A stretch of DNA of 64,000 nt from Diphasiastrum complanatum (Eukaryota > Streptophyta > Lycopodiopsida > Lycopodiales > Lycopodiaceae), in assembly GCA_029204225.1 (NCBI GenBank), contig CM055107.1, positions 2,571,923 through 2,635,922 on the forward strand, given 5' to 3'. Positions 43,587 through 53,369 of this stretch are shown one piece after another. The notes beneath the pieces are model-generated. The model was not told the DNA's origin and did not search any database. It worked only from the letters and a program-made list of their open reading frames with translations. The translations under genes and the position numbers were made by a program. How positions within the stretch are numbered: the first letter of the stretch is position 1; every line of letters starts with the position of its first letter.

Positions 43587-44695
43587 TTCCAGTTGAATAA
43601 AGCTGAACGCCATAAGGCGGGCGGTTTGTTGCATCCACTGGATGTCCTTGATAAGCGATGGGATAGTATTTCCATGGATTTCGTGGTTGGGTTACCGCGG
43701 ACGAATAAACAGCATGATGCAATTTGGGTTGTGGTCAATTGTCTTACCAAATTGGCTACGTTTATTCCGGTAAAGACCACCGCAAAGGCTTCTGATTTAG
43801 CTTAGATATTTCTAGAGTGTCTGTTTAGGCTTTACGGATTACCAAGTGATATTGTGAGCGATCGCGATCCGAAGTTCACCGGTCACTTTTGGTCGGCCGT
43901 ATCGCTAAACTAGAGACGACACTGAGCTTGGATTCTTCTGATCATCCTGAGACGGATGGACAGATGGAAAGAACAAATCAGACGATGGAACAAATGCTTC
44001 GAGCACATGTTTTCAGATGGCAATCTAATTGGGAAAAGTACCTTCCATTGATCGAGTTTGCCTATAATTGTAGTAAGCATTTGGCTACCGGTTATAGCCC
44101 GTTTATGCTTATGTACGGTTTTGAGCCTAGGTCACCCATTGCGGTTGAGACTCGGACGATCAAGTTTCAGAAACTAGTGGATTTCCTACACGATATGCAG
44201 GAAATGCTACGGATTGCACATGAAAATGTCCAAAGTGCCCAGGATAGGGACAGACATTATGCAAATCTGAAAAGATCACCGAGAGACTTCCAAGTGGGAG
44301 ATTGGGTATATTTGAGAATCCCGAAGGATTTTAGTGTAATGCGTACCAGCAAGCATTATAAGTTGTCCCCTAGATATAGAGGACCGTTTAAGATCTTGAA
44401 AAAGATCGGATCCTTAGCTTACCAATTGGAACTCCCGGATGTATCGCAAGTGCATCCCGTATTTCACGTTAGTCGTCTCAAGAAGAGTCTACGTGAAGGA
44501 GAGCATCTTGGATCTGGAAATCAGTTGGACCTATTGGATGAATCATCGGGTGTATCTCGTCTTGAACCCGAAAAGATCTTGGATACAAGAACTAAACGAT
44601 TGAGAAATCGTATAGTTACAGAGCATCTGGTTCGATGGAGGGGATGGGAACAGGAAGGAAGCTTAAGGAAGAACTTTCCCAGTTTTAAGTTTTGA
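43587..44695 (+). pseudogene. Nested gypsy B integrase core and damaged chromodomain
   Basis: SISMDFVVGLPRTNKQHD, VNCLTKLATFIPVKTT, SDLA-stop (TAG for the Gln in the minus copy), [16 protein letters not shown], a one-base deletion, ETDGQMERTNQTMEQML, then YRGPFKILKKIGSLAYQLEL and HPVFHVSRLKKSL. The chromodomain is cut down to TEHLVRWRG-WEQEGSLRKN, lacking about ten residues present at 28620-28680. Its role would be target DNA binding and strand transfer. Confidence 0.85.
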
Positions 44696-44710
44696 GGACA
44701 GAACTTGAAT

Positions 44711-44723
44711 AAGGGGGGAAAAA
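44711..44723 (+). other. gypsy B polypurine tract (nested element)
   Basis: AAGGGGGGAAAAA directly before the LTR at 44724. Confidence 0.85.
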
Positions 44724-45218
44724 TGTCATGCCCATGACTGGTCTCGGGTAGCGTGTTGACGCTAGGGACCGGTAGACCAACAACCCGTAAGTTAATTGTG
44801 ACTATAAGGGAATTGGGGCCCTTATGTGTACATGGTCATAATTAATGGTTGTAGGCCTAAACACATGGTGGTGGAGTTGGTATGGGTCTATCAGTGAGTC
44901 ATTAGGGAACTGGATGACGTGGCCCAGATAGGCTGCAGAGGTGTCCAGTGAGGTGTCACAGTGCACTACTAGTGGTGCATGGGCCTTGGAGGGTATAAGT
45001 ATACCTGTTGGGCTCTCACTAGTGTATGCTTGATTTGTGATGAGTAGCTACATGCTACTGGTGTGACTCCTCTTTCCATGACTCTGATTGATCTATAGCT
45101 TGGGGGCTAGATCCGTTCAATCTAGGTTTGGTTGGGTTGGTTTAACCTCCACCGGTTCCCATGTGTTGTTGCTTTGTATGGTATGCTTAGACTAGAATCT
45201 TGTTGTGAGGACTTTATA
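44724..45218 (+). repeat. gypsy B 3' LTR (nested element)
   Basis: 495 bp, TGTCATGCCC...GGACTTTATA. It has its own variants (GGTGGTGGAGTTGGTATGGG, TTGTGATGAGTAGC) that separate it from the LTR pair 38862/28084. Confidence 0.95.
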
Positions 45219-46354
45219 GTGGCAGTTCATCTCAGGACTGCCAGCCGATTATCAAATCGAGTGTAAATGGACTATCCTCCATTCATTGAAAGATGCTATC
45301 CGTGTGGCCAAGGCCTATGATAGCACCGTTGTTGCCTCGCGAAAAAGCGCGCACGGCCAAACGGCCCCAAAACCCAAAATGGAAAATTCAACAAATAAGC
45401 GGAAGAAGCAATTTTGACGAGCTGGAAGCAGAGGCGTACCAACAATCTAAGAAGAAAAAAAACAAGAAGGTAAAAGACAAGGCACGATTAGCTGCACTTA
45501 AGCAAAATTTGTGTTTTCTCTGCAATAAACCCGAGCACCGTGCTAAGCAGTGCCTCGAACGGAAAACTAAGTCGTCAAATTTCATGGCAGTCGATTTACC
45601 GACAGGTAAATTGGAAGTCAATTATTTAAATGATTGTGATTGTACTTGTAATTTTAGTACACTTTCTTTCAAGCCTAATCAATTGTTTCGTGTGAGAGGC
45701 AATATTTTAGGGAAAGACGTAAATGTACTATTAGATTCAGGAAGTACTCACAATTTTTTGAATGCTCAACTTGTGCAGAAGCTTCGAGTGCCCACCATGG
45801 CTAGTGAAAACCATACTTTGGTATTTAAAAATAAGTTTGATCAAATAGTCTCTATTTCTGGAGAGACTAATGTACTGCCATCATCAATGATTTCCTCGGC
45901 AGAGTTAATAGAAAAACTTCATGATTCTAATTATGGACTCTTTCATTTGGTTTTAAAATCTCGTATGCATTGTGATGTTGGTGATGTGAATGTGTTTTCA
46001 TGTTTTAACACCGAAAGTTCGCATCAGGAGCAACAGTTACTGCAAGATTTGAAACAAGAATTTAGTGAAGTTTTTCCGAAACAACTACCTTACGGACTAC
46101 CACCCACTCGGTCGGTGGACCATAAGATAGATCTATTGCCCGATAGTCGTCCTATCTTCAGACAACCTTATAGGTTTAGTCAAAAGGAAGAGGAGGAAGT
46201 GGCTAGGCAAATCGAGGAATATCTCAGGATGGGGCACATCAGACCAAGTAAGTCTCCATGGGGAGCACCTGTCCTTCTTAAGAGTAAGGAAGATGGGGGT
46301 TTCTGGTTGTGTGTAAGACTACAAGGGTCTGAACAAACTTACTGTAAAAAATAA
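45219..46354 (+). pseudogene. Outer gypsy B gag C-terminus, protease and RT start
   Basis: Continues gag after the nested insertion: LPADYQIECKWTILHSLKDA, zinc knuckle CFLCNKPEHRAKQC near 45520-45560, protease VLLDSGSTHNFLNAQLVQKL near 45735, then [20 protein letters not shown] and [21 protein letters not shown]. At about 46313 a base insertion (TGTGTAAGACTACAAGG) shifts the frame where VDYKGLNKL is expected. The knuckle packages RNA and the D-S-G protease would mature the polyprotein. Confidence 0.85.
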
Positions 46355-47032
46355 ATACCCGTTGCCCAGGATGGATGATCTCATAGATCGGTTAAATGGA
46401 GCTAAATACTTCACGAAAATTGATCTACGTACGGGATACCATCAGATCAGGATCCGTCCGAAAGATGTATCTAAGACCGGTTTTAGGACCAGGTTTGGCC
46501 ACTACGAGTTTCTAGTTTTGCCCTTTGGATTAACAAATGCTCCGGAATTTTCCAGCAAATGATGAACGATTTATTTCGTCCATATTTGGGAAAGTTTGTG
46601 GTAGTGTTTTTGGATGATATTTTGATCTACTATAGAACACTCAAAGAGCATGCTAAGCATCTCCGTACTGTCTTACGTATCTTAAGACAAGAGAGGCTTT
46701 ATGCAAAGGAATCAAAGTGCAAATTCTTTAAAAAGGAACTTCTTTACCTTGGTCATAAGATCACCTCTTTTGGGATCAAGATTGACGAGGAAAAGGTGAA
46801 GACGGTAGTGGAATGGCCGGTGCCTCAAACGATTGGTGAGCTTAAGTCATTCTTAGGTTTCACTGTGTTTTTCCGTAGATTTGCTGAGGAGTATTCAAAG
46901 ATTGCTGCGCCTCTCAACAATATATTGAAAGAAGTGAAAAGTCGCAAAGGTAGGCCAAGTCCTCCTATAATGAGAAGTTAGATGAGAGTTTTCGGAAACT
47001 TAAGCTTCTAATTGTCTTAGCTCCCGATTTTG
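46355..47032 (+). pseudogene. Outer gypsy B reverse transcriptase, cut at the RNase H boundary
   Basis: [20 protein letters not shown] and [16 protein letters not shown]-stop (same one-base frameshift as the nested copy), then [20 protein letters not shown] and VEWPVPQTIGELKSFLGFTV, a 7-bp deletion near 46967, and KLLIVLAPDF. The sequence leaves gypsy B after CTCCCGATTTTG at 47032 and continues as LINE. Confidence 0.85.
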
Positions 47033-47640
47033 CTTCCAGAAGTCCATCCAAGATGCTCGCAATAAGTGTCGCCTCTTTGATACCATTGTTACTCCCACGG
47101 CTTCATATGCGGCAGAGACGGTGTGTACAGGTCTCCCTTCTTCACGGTGGAGATCACATGATTTAGTGCTTGATGATGAGGATTATGATCATGACGACGA
47201 CGAGGATGATGGTCGCTCTCATGGTCATAGAGATCAGAGACAGTGTACCTCCCACCATCATGCTACTACCAGGATTACCAGACATCCTACACAGAGGCGT
47301 ACTACTATTACACATGCACGTGCTCATGCTCACAGACGACGCCGGCAGGCTCCAGCGCTTCCCCATTCTGTGGCTCGCATCACTTCTTTTTACAACATCA
47401 GTACAGCAGTAGCAGCACAGCCTTGACATCCTACTATATATACAGATGATTACTATGCGCACGCTCTCGCATACATGTCTATTTTAGTTTGCACTAGATG
47501 TTGTTCTTTATTACAGTTTGGAGATGTTTTTATACGCTACCATGGTTACCACATGCTTGACATGTACTTCATCAGTCTTATATGCCTTTTGGCATGGAAA
47601 AGACATTAATAAAGCTTTCTTTCTTTCTCTCTCTCTCTCC
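47033..47640 (+). mobile_element. LINE 3' end (RT C-terminal scrap, basic tail, (TC)n tail)
   Basis: Begins mid-ORF2 with KCRLFDTIVTPTASYAAE (equivalent to CQLFHTRVVPAVMYASE in LINE-1). It skips most of the C-terminal region, keeps an acidic stretch EDYDHDDDEDDG and a basic His/Arg tail ending SVARITSFYNI, then the 3' UTR with GCCTTTTGGCATGGAAAAG, ACATTAATAAAGCTTTC and a short (TC)n. It is in plus orientation, opposite to the LINE array at 30-38 kb, and has no 5' part beside it. Confidence 0.85.
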
Positions 47641-48073
47641 AGTGATGGTAGCCTGTTATCTAGAATTCCAAGTTCAGGAGCAGCGAAGACAGAAATCTGG
47701 AAAAACATCTGCTCAGCTCCCAATCAGAAACCTGCCCTACCTCCACCCATAGCAAGATAAAAAGCCAAAAATTTCTAGCTGGAATCCGCCCTCAGAGCTG
47801 CACATTTCCGATGGAAGTTTCTATGAAAGAACACGAGGTAGTCCCCCCCCCCCCTCTCTTCTTCCCCTTCGGCCCTCTCCTCCCTCGGTTCTCCTGCCCC
47901 CTCTCATTATCCCCTCTCATTTCCTAAGGAAGCCTACTCTCCTACGGAGGCATTTGAACAATACATTCTTTCTTGCATGGAGCAGATTACATTGGAATCT
48001 AGCTATCTAAGGATTGAAATGGGTCAAATGAAAGCCACCATACAAGCTATGGCAATCGAGAAGCAGACTATGA
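47641..48073. other. Unassigned between LINE tail and copia LTR
   Basis: Includes a C/T-rich run at 47845-47935 with a poly(C) tract near 47846-47860. A gag-like helical stretch is hinted at by 47960-48060 (EQITLESSYLRIEMGQMKAT) but is too short to assign. Confidence 0.35.
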
Positions 48074-48452
48074 TGTGATAGAATTCACAAATCGGAGTAG
48101 ACTAATCTTATTAGTACTCACGCAAAACATCAACCACAATCTGAAGAAGAGAGACTACAAGAAGCTATGCTTCATAAACTAAAAACTGAAATAGCAATGG
48201 AGGTCGGTGCCCATTTGCTCTTATAGAGACTGCCCACAATCAAAAGGAAAAGCTATCCTTCTACAATAGCAATTGGAATGCTAATTATGAAGTCTTAACA
48301 ACAGAAATCTATGCTATCTTAGTTAAAATAGATTTCTATACTATTCTAACAAAATTGGTACTAACTTAGGTACCTATACTAAAAATAGAAATAGGCCTTC
48401 TAGCACGCATGCTGGCCTCTACAATGAAGTAATTAACCATTAATTCCTAACA
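48074..48452 (-). repeat. 3' LTR of the second copia element
   Basis: On the minus strand TGTTAGGAATTAATGG...ATTCTATCACA, with a TATA-like CTCTATAAGAGC. It is preceded by the polypurine tract AAGGGGGAG (48453-48462). The right boundary is clear from the tract; the left one rests on the terminal CA only. Confidence 0.65.
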
Positions 48453-48462
48453 CTCCCCCTTA
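48453..48462 (-). other. Polypurine tract of the second copia element
   Basis: TTAAGGGGGAGTG spans the junction to the LTR on the minus strand, a standard copia arrangement. Confidence 0.8.
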
Positions 48463-48477
48463 ATGGATAATTGATTA

Positions 48478-49900
48478 TCAATAACACCTAGGAGTGTCCT
48501 GAATTTCATGACCAAGTCCTTTTGTGAAGATATCTGCAACTTGATCATTGGTGTTGCAGTAGATCAACCAGCATTTATACTTATCTATAGAACCATCAGA
48601 CCTAAACTTGGTTCTATACATCCAAATGCAACCTGTTGGAAGTACAACAAGATCCCATGTCTCGTTTTTCATGATAGAACTGTACTCCTCATCCATAGCA
48701 GTCTTCCAAACTTGTTCCTTTGCAGTATCTTCATAAAATAAAGGATCCTATGAATCCAACACTGAATCCATAAATGCATAATGCGTTTCTTCACCATCTT
48801 CACAATAGTTGATACTAGAACGTGTCAATCTCTTAGCTCCTTGTTGACTTGATTCTCCCTCATCCAAAATTTGACTATGCTGTACAGTCTCACAATACCA
48901 TCTTGGTATATGTATCAAATACTCTTGACCTTTCCTTCCGTTTACCAAGATCCACCTGTGTACTTACCCTTGGTACAATTTGTGTCGAAGCTGTATCACA
49001 TGGACCTGTATCTTCCAGAACATCATCTATAATAGGAGTTTTTGATGAAGGAGAAAATACATCCTCCTCATGATCTTCTAGGTTAGAAGACTCACTTTTT
49101 TCGAACACAACATCCCTGCTCAAAATCACCTTCTTACTGGTAAGATTATAAAGGCGATATGCCTTCTCTTGCTCCTCATAACCAAGGAATAAACTCTTGA
49201 TTGCCTTTGAATCAATTTTTTGATGATTATCTTTAGGAATATGAGCATATGCTATACAACCAAAAACTTGTAGATGATCTACTTTAGGTTTTATACCTGT
49301 GAAAGCTTCTTCTGGAGTTTGATTTAGAATAGCTTTTGTAGGACTTCTGTTAAGTAAACTGTTGTACTAGCTGCTTCGCCCCACAATTGATGTTTGAGAT
49401 TCTTACCTCACAGCATGCTTCGAGCACTCTCCACAATAGACCTGTTCTTTCTCTCGGCTACTCCATTATGCCGTGGTGTATCAGTCGAAGCAAATTGTCT
49501 CTTGATTCCATGTTCTTTGCAAAATTCGTGGAATTCTGTAGACATGAACTCGCCTCCCTTATCTGAACGCAGAATCTTGATTTGCTTTCATGTCTGCTTC
49601 TCAACAAGTGATTTGAACTGAGTAAAGAACTTAAAAGCTTGACTCTTATACTTAAGCAAGTATATCCATACCTTCCTGGAAAAATCATCCACAAATAGCA
49701 TGAAGTAGGATGCTCCCCCTGTAGACTTAGTCTGCATGGGACCACATAAGTCTGTATGAACAAGCTCCAAGATCTCCTTGGCTCTATATGCTCCATCCTT
49801 AGGAAACTGCATACGATGATGCTTGCCCATAACACATCCTTCACAATTTTTTCCGAAGATACAATATTAGGTAATCTTATTACCATATTATTGTCTTTTA
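48478..49900 (-). pseudogene. Second copia: integrase, linker and RT/RNase H remnants
   Basis: Integrase core: LELVHTDLCGPMQTKSTGGA and FMLFVDDFSRKVWIYLLK, with SDKGGEF-type sequence in another frame near 49550. Integrase C-terminal and linker blocks lie at 48890-49330 (MILSRDVVFEKSESSNLEDH). RT begins MDEEYSSIMKNETWDLVVLP and MYRTKFRSDGSIDKYK. It then jumps near 48565 to NTNDQVADIFTKGL, the terminal RNase H motif, so nearly all of RT and RNase H are gone. Several frames are used. Confidence 0.8.
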
Positions 49901-50090
49901 GAACCTATAAGCTTTTATAGTTCAAATGTCCAAACCTTTCATGCCACATCCTGCTCTCCATGCTATCAGGAGCTGCACAAACCTGATGATCCGATGTAGA
50001 TGCATCAAGTTTATAAAGTCGACCTTCCAAAGATCCTGTGACCACAACTTTGTAACCTTTGTTTTTGTCTTTGATAGACACTTCTGATCA

Positions 50091-51194
50091 TCAAACTTTA
50101 GCGATAGCAAAAACTGAAAGTAAATTCTTCTTTAAACCTGGACAATAGAGAACATTCTTAATTTCTCCTATATCCCCTGAAGGTAAATGTACTCTCACTG
50201 TACCTCGACCTTTGATGTCGTAAGAAGAATTGTCTCCAAGCTCGACATGTGAATTTACACCATTGTCCTCAAACTGTGTAAACCACTCACGATGTGGTGT
50301 CATATGTTGTGTTGCTCCATAATTAATGTACCAACAGTCTTCAGAGATCTCTGATGTTGAAGCTGAGAATAACTCATAGCATCCCATAGTTCATCTTCAA
50401 TGAAGTCGCCTAACTACTTCTTCTTGTCCTGAATTGCCTTCTTTTTCTTGCACTCAAACGCAAAATGACCACAAAACTTACAATTACCATTTCTCTTTGG
50501 ATTGGACTTTGAACTATCTCCTTTTTCCGAATTGTCTTTGCCTTCCTGCTCTAATCCTTTGCCTCCTTTCTTCTTGCCTTGATTCGTGGTAAAGAAACCC
50601 AGCTCCTTGAAATCTTCCCTAGACATCAAGTTTTGTCTTCTTAACTCTTCTTGAAGTAGCAAACCATTCAGCTCATCGAATGTCGGCAATCTCTCCCTCA
50701 TACTCAGTGTCATAACAAAGTTCTGATATTGAAATGGTAAGCTATTCAAAACAATTTGTACAAGAGTATTGTCAAGTACAATTTCCTCTATAGAAGACAG
50801 CTGATCTCTTAGATCCTTCACCCTGGTAATAAAATCCGTAATGGATTCTTCTGACTCCATTTTCAAGGTATGAAGTTTATTATTCAAGAACAAAGCTTGA
50901 GATTTACTCACCATTTCATATGTATTCCTAAGAATATCCCATGCATCCTTAGGCCCGACTGCATTCCTGATCAGAGGAATAACCTGATAAGTTGATGATA
51001 TGATGCGCACGTTGCACCTGCTTCTATTCCTTCTATCTTGATCATTGAGATCGTGAGCCATGACCTCTTGTCCCATGACAATTTCCCAATAATCTATCCT
51101 AAAGTATATTCTAAAGTTTGAACTTCCACAATTGGTAATTAGATCCATCTAACTCGCTTGACTCCGGTAAAACAGATTCATGCAAACTCCCCAT
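50091..51194 (-). pseudogene. Second copia: gag and protease
   Basis: Gag starts MGSLHESVLPESSELDGSNY, shifts frame, then SSTYQVIPLIRNAVGPKDAW, LHTLKMESEESITDFITRVK and LPTFDELNGLLLQEELRRQN. The zinc knuckle is damaged: CKFCGHFAFEC lacks about three residues between the second Cys and His. Protease reads CWYINYGATQHMT, with Tyr-Gly-Ala in place of the D-S-G-A core, so the catalytic Asp is lost. Confidence 0.8.
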
Positions 51195-51287
51195 CTTTGT
51201 TGTACAAAAGGATTTCTACTAGGAATATGATTGCTTGCAACATTCTATTAATTGTCGCCTTCCCTGGATAGCACCTGTCCAAATACT

Positions 51288-51600
51288 ACTTGCCTCAGAT
51301 TTGCATGTCTGTTGTCCAAGATAGAACTTGTCTGGTTCTGACCTGAATCTGATTTGACCTCCCTCAGATAACACCTATCTGATCTCTGCCTGTACCAGAT
51401 AGAACCTGTCTGGTTCTGACTTGTCCAGGTTCTGTCGCCCTCAGATAACACCTATCTGATTGCTACCTCTCCCAGATAGAACCTGTATGATTCTGATCTG
51501 ACCTATCCAAATTCTGCCACCCTCAGATAACACCTATCTGATTGCTGCCTGTCCTCATATGACATTGATCTCAGTTGTTGCCTCCTTTGTTGCAGATATG
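51288..51600. repeat. Minisatellite of about 80 bp, roughly four copies, in the second copia leader
   Basis: Units begin at CCCTCAGATAACACCTATCTGAT at 51361, 51438 and 51520 (spacing 77 and 82), with a more diverged unit before 51361. Each holds CCAGATAGAACCTGTCTGG and TTCTGACCTG-type words. AGATAACACCTATCT is itself a short imperfect palindrome. It lies between gag and the gypsy A boundary, where a copia leader is expected. Confidence 0.8.
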
Positions 51601-51709
51601 ACCTGCACTTACTGTGATGGTTCATGTGGCTCAGCAAGCCTCGTCACCCGAAAATTCAGCAAGTCCACCTGAACCCCAATCAAGTATAGATAATAATAAA
51701 TTCTTACCA

Positions 51710-53312
51710 CCAATAGGGGAAGCATGAGCATCAAACAACAACTGAGGACGAATGGAAAGAGAACTGGGAATACATAAAGCACCATAGTGGTATAAACGAT
51801 CATCAACAATAGTATAAACCTGGAACTTCCGAGAGGACGAAAGGGGACGAGTATGATAAACATGAGAAAAGTCAGAACAAGACAAATATGCGGCCGGTAA
51901 ATCATCACACCAAGAAGGAACTGAAGCAACAATACTATGTAACAATGCAGGAAGACGAGATAAAGCATCAGCGGCCGTGTTTGCCTTGCCTGGACGATAC
52001 AAAATATCAAAATGAAAAGATTGTAAAAATTGTAACCAACGATATTGACGATCACTAAGATCACGTTGAGAAAAAAGATAACGGAGAGACTGATGATCAG
52101 TAATAATATCAAAGGGAACACAATACAAATAATGATGCCATTTCTTAAGAGCATGGATGACAGCAAGTAGCTCTTTTTCATGTACAGAGTAACGTTGCTC
52201 ATAAGAGTGCAAACGACGAGACTCATAAGCAATAACACACTCGGACTGACGGAGAAGAGCGCCTAAACCAATAGCACTAGCATCAGTCTCAACAATAAAA
52301 CGCTGATCAAACTGGAGAAGACACATAACAGTAGCAGAAACAATGGCATGACGTAAAGCATCAAAAGCAGTTTGACACTCAGAAGTCCAAACAAAGACAC
52401 GAGACTCTTTTAGTAACGAATGAAGCGGAGTAGCCACAGTGGCAAAATACTTAACAGGATGACGAAGATGGGTTGCCATACCTAAAAACATACGAACAGA
52501 ATGAACATCAGTTGGGACAGGCCAATTCTCAATAGCCTGAACTTTTCGAGGATCAAGACGAATACGTCCACCACAAATAAGAAAACCCAAAAATTCAATT
52601 TCAGCCACGGCAAAAGAACATTTGGACAATTTGGCGAACAGTTGATGCTTAATAAGTAATTCAAACACAGAAGATAGATGTTTTAGACGATCAGACAAAG
52701 AAGCACTAAAAACAAGAATGTCATCAAAATAAACTAAGACACAAACACCTAAAAGAGGACGTAAAATATTATTCATACATTCTGAAATGTCGGTGGACCA
52801 TTCTGAACACCAAATGGAAGAACACGAAATTCATACAAACCCAAATGAGTACGAAATGCAATCTTATGCTCATAAGAAGGACGCATCCTAATTTGGTAGT
52901 ATCCAGAACGTAGGTCAATTTTGGAAAAGATGGAAGAAGTGCCAAGCTGATCAAAAAGGTCATCCATGTGAGGTATAGGATACTGATTACGGATAGTCAG
53001 CTTGTTTAAAGCACGATAGTCAATGCAAAGGCGTTTGGTTCCATCTTTTTTGGCAACAAGGAGGACAGGAGCACCAAAAGGACTATGGCTAGGAACAATG
53101 AGGCCCTGACGTAAAAGGGAAGCAATTTGGAGCTGGACCTCATCACGTTCATCTTTAGACATACGATATGGTGCACGAGAGGGTGGGGTAGCACCAGGAA
53201 TAAGATTAATATGGTGGGTGACATCTCGTAATGGTGGCAGAGACGTAGGTTCTGAAAAGACCACAGAATACCGATGCAATAAGTCAGAAATCACCTGAGG
53301 AAGAGGACCCAT
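51710..53312 (-). pseudogene. gypsy A reverse transcriptase and RNase H
   Basis: [62 protein letters not shown] and [14 protein letters not shown], a one-base shift near 52776, then LVYFDDILVFSASLSDRLKH (YxDD type) and FLGFLICGGRIRLDPRKVQA. RNase H: VETDASAIGLGALLRQSECV, SVHEKELLAVIHALKKWHHY, ITDHQSLRYLFSQRDLSDRQ and ANTAADALSRLPAL. Only one frameshift separates two long open segments, so this copy is relatively young. Confidence 0.85.
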
Positions 53313-53369
53313 GGATGGAGCAGGAGGAGCAACAACTGATGTACTCTGAATGATAAAAAGAGCTGCACC

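Larger units (their letters stand above)
41442..45218 (+). mobile_element. Nested gypsy B element inserted in gag of the outer gypsy B
   Basis: Bounded by LTR sequence at both ends and a perfect GTGGC duplication. The left LTR is damaged: after 237 bp (41442-41678) an 87-bp LTR segment is inverted (41679-41765), and the sequence then jumps straight to the end of the protease region (RMHCDVGDVNVF). Primer site, leader, gag and most of protease are missing. RT, RNase H, integrase and the 3' LTR follow. The first 236 bp of the two LTRs differ at one position, so this insertion is young. Confidence 0.95.
38862..47032 (+). mobile_element. Outer gypsy B element, 5' part (LTR to start of RNase H), with a nested insertion
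   Basis: Contains the 5' LTR, primer site, an approximately 1.5-kb leader with a (CT)n tract, gag (40841-41441 and 45219-45640), protease and RT, then stops at 47032 within the RT/RNase H junction (CTCCCGATTTTG). A second gypsy B copy (41442-45218) sits in gag with a GTGGC duplication. After 47032 the sequence is LINE; the continuing RNase H to 3' LTR portion is found inverted at 28084-30323. Confidence 0.9.
48074..51194 (-). mobile_element. Deleted Ty1/copia element with one LTR
   Basis: On the minus strand: a gag ATG at 51194, gag, protease, integrase, a linker, the first residues of RT, a jump to the very end of RNase H, a polypurine tract and a 379-bp 3' LTR (48074-48452). No matching 5' LTR or primer site was seen upstream; gypsy A starts by about 51710. 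It is a different family from the copia element at 11260. Confidence 0.8.
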
